This document shows, in pieces, positions 1-9,407 of a stretch of 64,000 nt of DNA. This DNA is from DATKWD01 sp963704815 (GTDB taxonomy: Bacteria > Actinomycetota > Acidimicrobiia > Acidimicrobiales > Salinilacustritrichaceae), in the NCBI GenBank assembly GCA_963704815.1, contig CAVPHU010000003.1:124001-188000 (forward strand). The letters are read 5' to 3'. A model generated the notes under the pieces. That model searched no databases. It had not been told where the DNA came from and saw only the letters and a program-made list of their open reading frames with translations. Each line of letters opens with the position of its first letter. Position 1 is the stretch's first letter. The position numbers and the translations under genes were made by a program.

Positions 1-147
1 CAGCAGACCGCCGTTGGCGTACACGGTGAACTCGAACTCGCCGCCGGACTGATCGAGGGCCCGGAGAAGCTCGACGACGTAGGTCTCGGTCCCGCCCACG
101 ATGCCGGCCCGGACGAACAGGGCATTGATGCCGACGTGGATCGTCAC
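1..147 (-). CDS. glycosyltransferase family 4, N-terminal fragment
   Basis: Only the first 49 codons lie in the window; the rest continues past base 1. The start is a GTG at 147, and its bases overlap the TGA of the upstream glycosyltransferase (GTGA overlap), so the two are translationally coupled. The visible peptide begins VTIHVGINALFVRAGIVGG and continues with a TETYVVELLRAL segment, the usual GT4 N-terminus with a first beta strand and a glycine-rich turn followed by a helix binding the acceptor side. Expected role is transfer of a nucleotide-activated sugar to a glycolipid or glycan acceptor on the cytoplasmic face, in keeping with the nucleotide-sugar genes upstream. Substrate cannot be deduced. 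Confidence 0.75.
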   Translation of the reverse strand, partial: MTIHVGINALFVRAGIVGGTETYVVELLRALDQSGGEFEFTVYANGGLL

Positions 148-1232
148 GCGCTGACCGCCTCGGCGTAGACCGCGGCGTAGCCCGCCGCCGTGGCTTCGAT
201 GCTGAACCGCGCAGCACGGCGCAGGAGCCTCGGCCCCCGCTCGTCGGCGGTGTCGAGGGCTTCGTCGAGTCCGTCGGTGATGGCCTGCACATCGAGCGCG
301 TCGACCAGCACTCCGTCGTCGCCTGCGAGCTCGGCCGTGCTCGTTCCGGCCGTGGTCAGCACGGCCGTCCCCTGGGTCATCGCCTCGAGCACCGGCATGC
401 CGAAACCCTCGCGCAGACTGGGTGCGCACAGCACCTCGGCGCCGTGATAGAGCGCAGGCAGGTCGTCTGTGTCGACGAACCCGATGCGACGCACGTCGGC
501 GCTCGACGCATCGATGAGCGAGCCGACATCCTCCTTCCACCCTGCCGGTCCGGCGAGTGCGAGACAGCAGTCACGCCGTGCGATGCGCTCGAACGCCTCG
601 ATGATCCGGGGCAGATTCTTGCGCGGCTCGATGGTGCCGACGAACAACACGTAGGGCTTGTCGAGGCCGAGCCGACGCCGCAACCGGTCGACCTCGCTCT
701 CGGTCACCTCGACCGGGTCGACACCCCACGGCACGACGCGGAGACGATCGTCGCGGAGCCCGATCGACCGGCAGTCCTCGGCCGTCGCCTCGGACGGGCA
801 CACGACGAGATCGGCGTGACGAATCGTCCGCTTGACGCCACGGTCGAAGAACGCCAAGCCGTTCCGGGTGAAGTGGTCGGGCTCGTGCAGGAACGCGAGG
901 TCGTGCACGGTGACCACGAGCGGGGCGACCGTGCCGGGAATGGCGAAGGTGGTCGCATGGGTCACGTCGACCCGACCGGTCGCGTGTTCGACGTCGGGCC
1001 AGCCGAAGTGCTGCCAGGTCAGGTAGAGCAGGCGGCGCCCGAAGCGGAGCTGTCTGACCTCGATCGGCGACTCGAACGGCGGCTCGGGCGGGGCGTCGTG
1101 CCTGGCCGCCACGCCGATGAGGTCGATCTGTCGCTGATGCGCGACCAAGCCCTCGGCGAGGCCGAGCACGCTCGTGGCCGTTCCTCCCGGGACGTCGTGC
1201 CAGAGCTGCTCGAGCGTCATGGCGACGCGCAT
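144..1232 (-). CDS. glycosyltransferase family 4 (GT-B fold)
   Basis: A 362-residue GT-B glycosyltransferase. It starts with MRVAMTLEQLW and a GGTATSV loop, has an acceptor domain with the VTVHDLAFLHEP segment, then a donor domain beginning near VLFVGTIEPRKNL and the GT4 E-x7-E type motif REGFGMPVLEAM near residue 274-286. These are the residues that hold the nucleotide-sugar phosphate and ribose. The start at 1232 is chosen because it lies 8 bases after the stop of the UDP-xylose synthase gene and begins the conserved fold. It is the seventh gene of the rml-ugd-uxs operon, so rhamnosyl, glucuronosyl or xylosyl transfer is plausible but unproven. Confidence 0.85.
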   Translation of the reverse strand: MRVAMTLEQLWHDVPGGTATSVLGLAEGLVAHQRQIDLIGVAARHDAPPEPPFESPIEVRQLRFGRRLLYLTWQHFGWPDVEHATGRVDVTHATTFAIPGTVAPLVVTVHDLAFLHEPDHFTRNGLAFFDRGVKRTIRHADLVVCPSEATAEDCRSIGLRDDRLRVVPWGVDPVEVTESEVDRLRRRLGLDKPYVLFVGTIEPRKNLPRIIEAFERIARRDCCLALAGPAGWKEDVGSLIDASSADVRRIGFVDTDDLPALYHGAEVLCAPSLREGFGMPVLEAMTQGTAVLTTAGTSTAELAGDDGVLVDALDVQAITDGLDEALDTADERGPRLLRRAARFSIEATAAGYAAVYAEAVSA

Positions 1233-1240
1233 GGCGGCGC

Positions 1241-2180
1241 TCAGCTGATCTGCGTCCGAAGCCAGTCGGCGGTTCGGCGCAAACCTTCGCGGAGCTCGAC
1301 CGTGGGTTCCCAACCGAGCTGCTCGCGGGCGAGTGAGATGTCGGGTCGGCGCTGGGTCGGATCGTCGACCGGGAGCGGTTCGTGGATGATCTCGAGGTCC
1401 GCGTCGGTGACCTCGAGCACAAGATCGGCGAGCTCGCGTACGGTGAATTCGCTCGGGTTGCCGATGTTGACCGGACCGGTCACGTCGCCGTCGAGGAGTC
1501 GGAGGAACCCGGCCACCTCGTCGATGACGAAGCAGAAGCTGCGGGTCTGCGTGCCGTCGCCGTAGATCGTGAGCGGTTCCCCGTGCAACGCCTGCCACAG
1601 GAAGTTCGACACGACCCGACCGTCGGCCGGGCGCATTCGTGGGCCGTAGGTGTTGAAGATGCGAACGATTCGCACGTCGAGGTCGTGGTAGCGGTGGTAG
1701 GCCATCGTCATGGCCTCGGCGAAGCGCTTGGCCTCGTCGTAGACGCCACGCGGGCCGACGGGGTTGACGTTGCCCCAGTAGTCCTCGGTCTGGGGGTGGA
1801 CCTGCGGGTCGCCGTACACCTCGCTCGTCGAGGCGAGGAAGAACTGCGCGCCCTTGGCCTTGGCCAGACCGAGACAGTTGTGGGTGCCCAGGCTGCCGAC
1901 CTTGAGCGTCTGGATCGGCATCTCGAGGTAGTCCTTGGGCGACGCCGGGCTGGCGAAGTGCATGATGGCGTCGACCTCGTCCGGGGACCCACACGTAGGT
2001 GCTCACGTCGTGTTCGACGAACGTGAACTCCGGCGTGCTCGAAGAGGTGCTCGATGTTGGCGACGCGAGCCGGTGACGAGGTTGTCGAGGGCGACCACCT
2101 CGTCGCCGCGAGTCGAGCAGCGCATCGCACAGGTGCGATCCGAGGAATCCGGCACCGCCGGTGACGACGACCCGGGCCAT
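1241..2180 (-). CDS. UDP-glucuronate decarboxylase (UDP-xylose synthase), frame-broken
   Basis: Short-chain-dehydrogenase-like sugar nucleotide enzyme, about 313 residues when reconstructed. The N-terminus MARVVVTGGAGFLGSHLC carries the NAD-binding GGxGFxG motif; the catalytic region has a Ser-Thr pair in LASTSEVYGDP and the YxxxK of GVYDEAKRFAEA; RIFNTYGPRM and SFCFVIDEV are typical of UDP-xylose synthase, which converts UDP-glucuronate to UDP-xylose. Reading between 2110 and 1980 needs about four single-base frame changes; both sides are intact and conserved, so I read this as sequence error. Its ATG at 2180 shares one base with the ugd stop (TGATG). The substrate is made by the preceding ugd gene, which supports the assignment. 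Confidence 0.8.
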
Positions 2181-3456
2181 CAGTTCCGGCCGATGCCCGC
2201 GGTACGGTCGAATCCACGCCGCATGAGGGCCGATGCGGTCGAGCAGGTTGCGGGCGTCGACCACCCGGTTGGCTGCCATCCGATCGGCGACCTTGTCGAG
2301 GTCGAGCCACTTGAACTCGTCCCACTCGGTGAGGACCACCAGGACCTCGGCGCCATCGACGGCGTCGTAGGCATCGTCGACCACCTCGATGCCGTCGAGG
2401 GCACGGCTCACCGCGGGATCGTAGGCCCGCACGATGGCGCCCTTCTCGGCGAGGCGACCGAGCACCGAGAGCGACGGCGACTCGCGCAGGTCGTCGGTGC
2501 GGGCCTTGAACGTGAGTCCCCAGGCCGCCGACCCGCTTGCCGTCCACCGAGCCGCCGCAGAGTTCGACGGCCTTCTCGGCGACCCGGTCGAACTGCTCGT
2601 CGTTGACCTCGATGACCCCCTTGAGCAGGTCGAAGTCGTAGCCGGCGTCCTCGGCGATGCGACCAGGGCGCGGGAGTCCTTGGGAAAGCACGATCCACCC
2701 CAGCCGGGACCGGGCCGGAGGAACTCGTCGCCGATGCGCTTGTCGTAGCCCATGCCCGAGCACGACGTCGTTGACGTCGGCGCCCACGGCCTCGCAGACC
2801 GCGGCGACGGCGTTGATGAAGCTGATCTTGGTGGCGAGGAAGGCGTTGGCGGCGTACTTGATGGTCTCTGCCGACGCGGGGTCGGTGACGATGAGCGGCG
2901 CGGTCACCGACACGTACAGCGACTGGACCCGGATGGCCGCCGACTGGTCGTCGGCCCCGATGACGATCCGGTCGGGGTTCAGGAAGTCGTGGACGGCCGA
3001 GCCCTCGCGGAGGAACTCGGGGTTCGACACCACGTGGACGTCGCTGCGCCCCAGCGCCCGTTCGACCACCCGGGTCGAGCCGACCGGCACGGTCGACTTG
3101 TTGATCACGATCGAATCGGCTTCGAGGTGGGGTCCGATCTCGTTGGCGGCGGCCTCGATGTAGCCGAGGTCGGCCGAACCGTCGTCGCCCTGTGGGGTCG
3201 GAACGCACAGGTAGACGAACTCGCACCACGCCGCAGCGTCGGAGTTCGAGGTCGTGAACCGCAGCAACCCGGCATCGACCGCATCGGCCACGATCTCCTC
3301 GAGGCCGTCCTCGAGAATCGGCATCCGGCCCGCCTCGAGCTCACTGATCCGGGTGGGGTTGATGTCGGTGCACATCACCTCGTGCCCGAGCTTGGCGAAA
3401 CATGCGCCCGTCGTGAGGCCGACGTAGCCGGTGCCGATGACGGCGATCTTGCTCAT
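2180..3456 (-). CDS. ugd: UDP-glucose 6-dehydrogenase, frame-broken
   Basis: Oxidises UDP-glucose to UDP-glucuronate with two NAD+. The protein begins MSKIAVIGTGYVGLTTG with the GTGYVG dinucleotide loop at residues 7-12, then INKSTVPVGS, NPEFLREGSA and a Cys-nucleophile motif GGSCFPKD near residue 250, followed by the C-terminal domain (WGLTFKARTDDLRESPS). The reading frame changes near 2755, 2680, 2535 and 2230; with these repaired the protein is about 425 residues, the normal family length, and ends RRGFDRTAGIGRN at the stop overlapping the uxs ATG. A GGAGG sits about 10 bases before the ATG at 3456. The breaks look like base-calling errors, not decay. Confidence 0.85.
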
Positions 3457-3481
3457 GAGGAAGTGGCCTCCAGCGAAGCGG

Positions 3482-4333
3482 TCAGATGAGCTCGCGCACG
3501 AGCCGTTCGAGCGACTCACGGTAGTGCGGCAGGGGGGGCAGACCGTGCAGCCGCCAGGCAAGGTCGTCGAGCACCGAGTTCGCCGGGCGCGGGGCGGGTC
3601 GGGGCGGGTCGAGCTCCGCGGTCGAGATCGGACGCACGACGGACGGGTCGGCCCCGCTGACCTCGAGGATGTCGCGCACGAACTCGTACCAGCTCACCGC
3701 TCCCTGGTTGGTGAGGTGGAACAGGCCGGGAATGCGGCGGGTGGCCAGCGTGTGGATGCCGTCGGCAAGGTCGGGCGTGAAACTCGGCTTGCCCCGCTGA
3801 TCGTCGACGAACGCCAGCTCGGGTCGATCGCGCAGCCCGAGGACGGTCTTGACCATGTTGTTGCCGTGGGCGCCGCACACCCACGAGGTGCGGACGATGG
3901 TGGCCCCGGTGGCGTTGGCGGCCAGCTCGTGCTCGCCGGCCAGCTTGGATGCGCCGTAGACGGAGGTGGGGCCGGTGCGATCCCACTCGTGGTACGGCCC
4001 GGTCTTGGTGCCGTCGAACACGTAGTCGGTCGACACGTGGACCAGGTGGGCGCCCACCCGGGTGCAGGCGTCACCGAGGTGGCGACACGCCAGGCCGTTG
4101 ACCCGGAAGGCCCGCTCGGGATCGTCCTCGCATGCGTCGACGGCCGTCCACGCTCCGGCGTTGACGACGAGGTCGGGCCGAAGCGACGTGATCGACCCGA
4201 GCACGGCGTCGCGGTCGCCGATGTCGAGGGACGCGCGATCGGCGCTGATGACCTCGTGATGGTCGTCCCGGGCGAACCGTGCGACGACGTCGTGGCCCAG
4301 CTGTCCGCCGGAGCCGGTGACGAGGACCCGCAT
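3482..4333 (-). CDS. rmlD: dTDP-4-dehydrorhamnose reductase
   Basis: Last step of dTDP-L-rhamnose synthesis: NAD(P)H reduction of dTDP-4-keto-L-rhamnose. The 283-residue protein starts MRVLVTGSGGQLGHDVV with the nucleotide-binding glycine motif, has VHVSTDYVFDGTK with the catalytic Thr/Ser and the YxxxK site YGASKLAGE near residue 128, and ends with the short helical C-terminus usual for RmlD. Its ATG directly follows the rmlB stop with no gap, so the two are co-translated. Length and all motifs are normal and the frame is intact. A 25-base gap separates it from ugd. Confidence 0.93.
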   Translation of the reverse strand: MRVLVTGSGGQLGHDVVARFARDDHHEVISADRASLDIGDRDAVLGSITSLRPDLVVNAGAWTAVDACEDDPERAFRVNGLACRHLGDACTRVGAHLVHVSTDYVFDGTKTGPYHEWDRTGPTSVYGASKLAGEHELAANATGATIVRTSWVCGAHGNNMVKTVLGLRDRPELAFVDDQRGKPSFTPDLADGIHTLATRRIPGLFHLTNQGAVSWYEFVRDILEVSGADPSVVRPISTAELDPPRPAPRPANSVLDDLAWRLHGLPPLPHYRESLERLVRELI

Positions 4334-5293
4334 TCAGGCCTGCTCTTTGAGCGGACGCCACCACCACTCGTTGTCGCGATACCACGACACCGTCTCCTCG
4401 AGCGCTTCGTCGAGCGTGCGCTGCCTGACCCAGCCGAGCGCAGTGATCTTGGCGATGTCGACCGAGTAACGGCGATCGTGGCCCAGGCGATCGTCGACGT
4501 AGTCGACCATCTCGTCGCCGTGGCCGAGCAGACCGAGCAGCTTGTCGACGAGCACGCGGTTGGGCGTTTCGTTGCCGGCGCCGATGTTGTAGATCTCGCC
4601 GGCGGCGCCTTCGTGGAGCACCAGTTGGATGCCGGCACAGTGATCGTCGACGAAGAGCCAATCACGTTCGTTGAGGCCATCGCCGTAGAGCGGGATCTTT
4701 CTGCCTTCCAGCAGGTTGGTGGTGAACAGCGGGATGGCCTTCTCGGGGTACTGGTACGGGCCGAAGTTGTTGGTGCACCGGGTGACCGTGACGTTGAGGC
4801 CGTGGGTGGCGTGATACGAGAGCGCGATCAGGTCCGAGCCGGCCTTCGAGGCCGAGTAGGGCGAGCGTGGCTCGAGCGGATCGGCCTCGGAGGACGAGCC
4901 GACCTCGACCGACCCGTAGACCTCGTCGGTGCCGATGTGGACGACCCGATCGATCTCGAGCTGGCGGGCGGTGTCCATGACCACGTTGGTGCCGAAGCAG
5001 TTGGTGTGGACGAAGTCGTCGGATCCGACGATCGACCGATCGACGTGACTCTCGGCGGCGAAGTGCACGACGGCGTCGCAGCCGCGCATGGCGTCGACCA
5101 GCGTGCCGGGGTCGCAGATGTTGCCGTGCACGAACGAATAGCGAGGGTCGTCGTCGACGTCCTTGAGGGTCGAGAGGTTCCCGGCGTAGGTGAGGGCGTC
5201 GTAGACGACCACCTCGTCGTCGGTGTGATCGAGCACGTACCGCACGTAGTTCGAGCCGATGAAGCCCGCCCCACCGGTCACGAACAACTTCAT
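4334..5293 (-). CDS. rmlB: dTDP-glucose 4,6-dehydratase
   Basis: Converts dTDP-glucose to dTDP-4-keto-6-deoxyglucose using tightly bound NAD+. The 319-residue sequence begins MKLFVTGGAGFIGSNYVRYV, carries HFAAESHVDRSI, the catalytic Thr-Asp-Glu in HIGTDEVYGSV (near residue 122) and the Tyr/Lys pair in SPYSASKAGSD (near residue 148), then RCTNNFGPYQYPEK, all diagnostic for RmlB. It lies 13 bases after rmlC and abuts rmlD. An intact frame and usual length make this one of the surest calls in the window. Confidence 0.95.
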   Translation of the reverse strand: MKLFVTGGAGFIGSNYVRYVLDHTDDEVVVYDALTYAGNLSTLKDVDDDPRYSFVHGNICDPGTLVDAMRGCDAVVHFAAESHVDRSIVGSDDFVHTNCFGTNVVMDTARQLEIDRVVHIGTDEVYGSVEVGSSSEADPLEPRSPYSASKAGSDLIALSYHATHGLNVTVTRCTNNFGPYQYPEKAIPLFTTNLLEGRKIPLYGDGLNERDWLFVDDHCAGIQLVLHEGAAGEIYNIGAGNETPNRVLVDKLLGLLGHGDEMVDYVDDRLGHDRRYSVDIAKITALGWVRQRTLDEALEETVSWYRDNEWWWRPLKEQA

Positions 5294-5306
5294 CGAGGGA
5301 CCTCCG

Positions 5307-5873
5307 TCATGAGCGCGCCATCAGGTCGGCGAACAGGGGCGCGTCGCGGTCTTTGGTCGAGATGATCGACGGGTCGTCCACGTCGATCGGCACCGGCCAT
5401 TCGATTCCGAGGGCAGGGTCGAGGGGCGTGCAGGCGACACCGGGCATGCCGGGGACCCACTCCTGGTCGAAGCAGTAGACGTACTGAACCGGCGCCGACC
5501 CCATCGCCTGGAACCCGTTGCAGACGCCAGGAGGCACGAGCACCTGGGTGCCGGGCACGAGGTCGACGGTCTGGACCGCGCCCCGGGTCGGTGAGTCGGG
5601 TCGCGGATCGACCCACGCCCCGTGGGCCTGGCCGGTCACGACCGCCACCAGCTTGGTCATCGACTCGCCGTGCATGCCGCGGAGCGCCCCGGGGCGGGTC
5701 TCGGTCACGTTGACCTGTCCCCATGGGCCGAGGGGCCGGCCCGCGTCGTCGAACGCAGAGGCACGGAAGAACTCACGGACCGTCCCGCGCGGGTCGGTCA
5801 CCTGCTTCATCGTGATCACCGCCAGGCCGTCGATCGCCGATGACTCGACCGAGAAGTCGATGATGTCGACCAT
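5307..5873 (-). CDS. rmlC: dTDP-4-dehydrorhamnose 3,5-epimerase
   Basis: Cupin-fold epimerase, 188 residues from the ATG at 5873, acting between RmlB and RmlD. It has the catalytic His in RGMHGE near residue 61, the acid/base Tyr region QYVYCFDQEW near residue 128, and DPRPDSPTRG and VLVPPGVCNGF on the jelly-roll strands. The classical RGLHYQ is replaced by RGMHGE, a variant I recall from actinobacterial RmlC-like proteins; the His is kept. The start is fixed by TGATG overlap with the rmlA stop. Because family members also make other 3,5-epimerised deoxysugars, the rhamnose role rests partly on rmlA, rmlB and rmlD being next to it. Confidence 0.88.
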   Translation of the reverse strand: MVDIIDFSVESSAIDGLAVITMKQVTDPRGTVREFFRASAFDDAGRPLGPWGQVNVTETRPGALRGMHGESMTKLVAVVTGQAHGAWVDPRPDSPTRGAVQTVDLVPGTQVLVPPGVCNGFQAMGSAPVQYVYCFDQEWVPGMPGVACTPLDPALGIEWPVPIDVDDPSIISTKDRDAPLFADLMARS

Positions 5874-6763
5874 CAGGTCTCCTCGAACGAGAGAAAGCGG
5901 AGGAGGGCCTCGCCATAGCCCGATTTCGCGAGATCGCCACCGAACTCCCGGCTCTCGACGAGCTCGCGGAACTGGTCGGGCTCGATGAACCGCTCGCGAC
6001 ACGCGGCGGACTCGGGGGATCCGATCAGCAGGCCCTTGCGATGCTGCTGTCCGGCGACCCACGTCTGGGCGTCGAGCATGGCATCGAAGGTCCCGACATC
6101 GAACCAGTCGGTGGCGAAGGGGAGCTTCGAGACGTCGAGTCGTCCCTCGCGGAGGTAGACGTTGTTCACGTCGGTGATCTCGATCTCGCCCCGGCGCTCG
6201 GCTCGATGGCCTCGGCGACCGACACGACCGAGTTGTCGTAGAAGTAGAGCCCCGGGACCATGAAGTGTGAGGGTGCGACCTCGGGCTTCTCGTGGATCGC
6301 CGCCACGCTCCCGTCGGGTGCGAACTCGAGCACGCCGTACCGTTCGGGATCGGGTACCCACAGGCCGAAGACGACGGCTCCTGAGGGTTCGGTGAACTGT
6401 TGGAGCTGCTCGCCGAGTCCGGCGCCGTAGAAGATGTTGTCGCCGAGGATCAGTGCGACCGAGTCGTCACCGATGAAGTCGGCGCCGACGATGAACGCGT
6501 CGGCCAGGCCGTGGGGTTCGGTCTGCACCGCGTAGGAGAACGAGGCGCCCCACTGCGAACCGTCGCCGAGCAACGCCTCGAACATGCCGATCTGATCGGG
6601 CGACGAGATGATCAGGATCTCGTTGATCCGCGCGTGGAGCAGCGTGGTGATCGGGTAGTAGACGAGCGGCTTGTCGTAGACGTGCATGAGTTGCTTCGAC
6701 GTCGCCCGACTGGCCGGACCGAGGCGCGTCGCGCTGTCCACCGGCGAGAATGATGCCCTTCAC
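5873..6763 (-). CDS. rmlA: glucose-1-phosphate thymidylyltransferase, frame-broken
   Basis: First enzyme of the dTDP-rhamnose pathway, joining glucose-1-phosphate and dTTP. The N-terminus MKGIILAGG is in one frame and SATRLGPASRATSKQL continues in another, so one base is surplus near 6738; a second break near 6195 separates VSVAEAIEPSA from EIEITDVNNVYL. Motifs present: nucleotide-binding G-rich loop, DKPLVYYPITTL, ALILGDNIFYG, EKP and TDWFDVGTFD. The reconstructed length is about 296 residues, normal for the family. Translation starts at GTG 6763. As the first gene it heads the rmlACBD-ugd-uxs-GT operon; a TACAAC hexamer 8 bases before the GTG is a weak candidate promoter. Confidence 0.87.
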
Positions 6764-6814
6764 GCTGCACCGTTGTACTCCCCGGCGCGCTTCTGCCGTG
6801 AACTGGGCCGGCCG

Positions 6815-8276
6815 TCAGCCGCAGGGTCGGGTCCCGGGGGGCTCGACCGGAACCGCTCCGACGACCGAGGTCGAGGTCGACGTCGGGCTCGGTTCGAGCC
6901 CCTCGACGATGGTCGTGGTGGTCGTCGAGGTCGTGGAGGTCTCGGCCTCAGGAACCTCTTCGCGCTGGCACGTCGAGCAGACCCGCGAAGTCGGCGCCGG
7001 TCACCAGCGTGATGTCGCCACCCGTGACCTCTGCGTCCTCGATGAGCACGGCGGGCTGGACCAACCACCGGTTGAGGAGGTCGGCTGCCGCGTGGCCACC
7101 GGCCGGGTAGCGGACCTCGGTGCGCTCGAGGCCCTGCTGGGGGGCGTCGGCCGGGTCGGCAGCCCCGAACCCGGCGAGACGCACGGCTGCGGTGACGATG
7201 GTGGCCTGGTTGGACACACCCGACCCGTTGAGCACCCGGACCCGAACGGCCGACTCGGTGAGGGTGCCGGGATCGATGCCTCGGAACAGATCGAGGATCG
7301 GCTGGGCCTTGGTGTCGATCAGGCGGAGCACCGATGCCCCGCCGATCTGGTCGTCGGTGACGGGCAAGGAGTAGAGCAGCAGTTCGTCGGGATTGAACGA
7401 CCGGAATCGATTCCCCAGGGCGACCACGTCGTCGGCCGAGAGCTCGGAGTCGACGGTCACCGAGTCGAGGCCGGCGTTGATGAGCGAGTCGAGCTTGGTG
7501 GGGTTGCGCACGCCCTGGTTCACGGCTCGTCGGAGTGCCCGCTTGATGAAGTCCTGCTGACGGCTGACCCGGCCGAGGTCGCCGGTCGGGTCGGTTCGCC
7601 AGCGCCCGTCGATCTGCTGTTCGAACGCTCGAGACCGCACGTAGGCGAGCGCCTGTTCACCCTTGAGGTTCACACACCCGGGGTCGAGGACGCTCAGGCC
7701 CGTCTTGCGGTCGCGCGTCGGGTACTCGAAGTAGACCGGCACCCCGTCGACCGTGTCGACCACGTTCACGAAGCCGGCGAAGTCGACCTGGACGTAGTGG
7801 TTGATCGGGATCGAGAAGTATTCCTGCACCGTTGCGATGAGTCGCTCGGGGCCGGCGGAGATGGCGCTGTTGATGCGATCGCTGCCTCGCGTGCCGGCGA
7901 TGGGCACCCACAGATCGCGCGGCAGCGACAGCAGCTCGGCGGTCTCGTTCGCCGGATCGACGTGCAGGATCATGATCGTGTCGCTGCGAAGCCCACCGAC
8001 CCGTCCTCGCTGGGCGCGGACGGGGTTGTCGGGATCGAGTCCTTCGGCCGAGTCGGTGCCGACGATCAGATAGTTCTCGGCGCCTCCCGGAGTCTCTTCC
8101 TCCGACGACAGCGCCTGTCCCAGTTCGACGCGGGGGATCTGTCCGAACTTCTCGTAGCCGTAGCCGAGGACCCCGGCCGCGCCGAGGAGCCCGACGACGA
8201 CCAGCGAGTTGAACATGATGAGCAGCCGCTGGGGCCACGTGCGCCGGAGCCGGGGCGCGTCGGAGGAGGAAGCCAC
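6815..8276 (-). CDS. LytR-CpsA-Psr (LCP) family glycan ligase with LytR_C domain
   Basis: Membrane-anchored ligase that in this family transfers polyprenyl-phosphate-linked glycans to peptidoglycan. After a cytoplasmic Arg-rich stretch there is one membrane helix (LLIMFNSLVVVGLLG), then the LCP domain with RSDTIMILHVDP and LLSLPRDLWVPI, whose Arg/Asp residues bind pyrophosphate, and a C-terminal LytR_C domain (VRVLNGSGVSNQATIVT). One frame reads to a stop at 6948, but shifting frame near 6965 opens a Thr/Ser-rich tail ending GTRPCG at 6815, so the true end is probably 6815. GTG at 8276 is favoured by a leaderless promoter 8 bases upstream. It is adjacent to the sugar operon, suiting attachment of its polymer. 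Confidence 0.85.
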
Positions 8277-8284
8277 GAGCCCCA

Positions 8285-8290
8285 ACCCTA
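8285..8290 (-). promoter_or_regulatory. -10 box TAGGGT of LCP gene, leaderless
   Basis: TAGGGT on the minus strand ends 8 bases before the GTG at 8276, so transcription should begin at or next to the start codon. No Shine-Dalgarno is needed or seen. Confidence 0.45.
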
Positions 8291-8360
8291 AGGCCCCGGG
8301 TCCCCCGGCGGGGAGCACCCGACGCCGCCCCACGAGACTCTGCGCCGAACGTGCGCCACC

Positions 8361-8366
8361 TACGAT
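8361..8366 (+). promoter_or_regulatory. -10 box TACGAT of pabB, leaderless
   Basis: TACGAT ends 6 bases before the GTG at 8373. It is divergent from the LCP promoter, about 70 bases away. Confidence 0.45.
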
Positions 8367-8372
8367 GGGCCC

Positions 8373-9407
8373 GTGACACCGCTCCTGGACCAGGCGCCGC
8401 TCGCCGTGGTCGGAGGACGGGTGCTCACCGACCTGCTCGACGTGACCGACGACGTGGCAGCCCTCGAGTCGAGCGGGACCTGGGCGGTCGTCCTTCCCTT
8501 CGAGGGCGTCCCCGTGTGCGCCCGCTTCGCCACGGTGCAACCGGCCCGGCCGTGGCCCGGCCGACCCTGGAACGGACCGTCGCCCGAGCAGTGGATCTCG
8601 TCGCTCGACCGGGACGCGTTCTGCAAGGGCGTCGTCGCCATCCACGAGGCGATCGCGGCCGGCGACGTGTACCAGGTGAACCTCACCCGTCGACTGTCGG
8701 CCCCGGCGCCGGCGGACGCCGACGTCGCCGCACTCGGCGCCGCGCTCGCCGATGGCAACCCGGCTCCGTTCTCGGCCGTGGTGCGGGTCCCGTCGGCGCG
8801 CACCTGGGTCGCATCGGCGTCGCCCGAACGGTTCCTCACCCGCGATGGCGCACTGGTCCGCTCGTCACCGATCAAGGGGACCGCGGCGACCATCGACGGA
8901 TTCCTTCCGAAGGACCGGGCCGAGAACATCATGATCGTCGACCTGGTCCGCAACGACCTCGGGCGGGTGTGCGAGTACGGGAGCGTCCAGGTGCCGTCGC
9001 TCCTGGCGACCGAGCCCCATCCCGGGCTGTTCCATCTGGTCTCGACGGTCGAGGGCCGACTCCGTGCGGGCATGGGCTGGCCCGAGTTGCTGGCCGCGAC
9101 GTTTCCGCCGGGGTCCATCACCGGGGCACCCAAGCTGGCTGCCATCGACGTCATCGAACGCCTCGAGACCACGCCACGCGGGGTCTACTGCGGCGGGGTC
9201 GGCTGGGTCGACGCCGATGCGGGTCGGGGCGAGCTGAACGTGGCCATCCGGACGTTCTGGATCGAAGACGGCCGGCTCCACTTCGGCACGGGCGGCGGGA
9301 TCACCTACGACTCCAGCCCCGACGGCGAGTGGGCCGAGACCGAGCTCAAGGCCCGACGCCTGCTCAGGGTGGCCTCGGGCGCCCGGACGACCGAGCCGAG
9401 CCGATGA
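8373..9407 (+). CDS. pabB: aminodeoxychorismate synthase component I
   Basis: Chorismate-utilising enzyme of folate synthesis, 344 residues. The core has GDVYQVNLTRR, SSPIKGTAAT, ENIMIVDLVRNDLGRV, FPPGSITGAPK and GVYCGGVGWV. The Lys in PIKGT (near residue 168) replaces the Ala of anthranilate synthase and is the residue that forms the covalent intermediate in PabB, so aminodeoxychorismate synthase is preferred over TrpE. The N-terminal tryptophan-binding-like region is short. Its stop overlaps the pabC ATG (ATGA), and pabC provides the lyase for the product, which strengthens the call. The GTG start has a leaderless promoter. Confidence 0.88.
   Translation: MTPLLDQAPLAVVGGRVLTDLLDVTDDVAALESSGTWAVVLPFEGVPVCARFATVQPARPWPGRPWNGPSPEQWISSLDRDAFCKGVVAIHEAIAAGDVYQVNLTRRLSAPAPADADVAALGAALADGNPAPFSAVVRVPSARTWVASASPERFLTRDGALVRSSPIKGTAATIDGFLPKDRAENIMIVDLVRNDLGRVCEYGSVQVPSLLATEPHPGLFHLVSTVEGRLRAGMGWPELLAATFPPGSITGAPKLAAIDVIERLETTPRGVYCGGVGWVDADAGRGELNVAIRTFWIEDGRLHFGTGGGITYDSSPDGEWAETELKARRLLRVASGARTTEPSR

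Noticed and set aside
3431..5365. 644-codon plus-strand frame opposite rmlD and rmlB
   Set aside because: Antisense shadow of two textbook enzymes.
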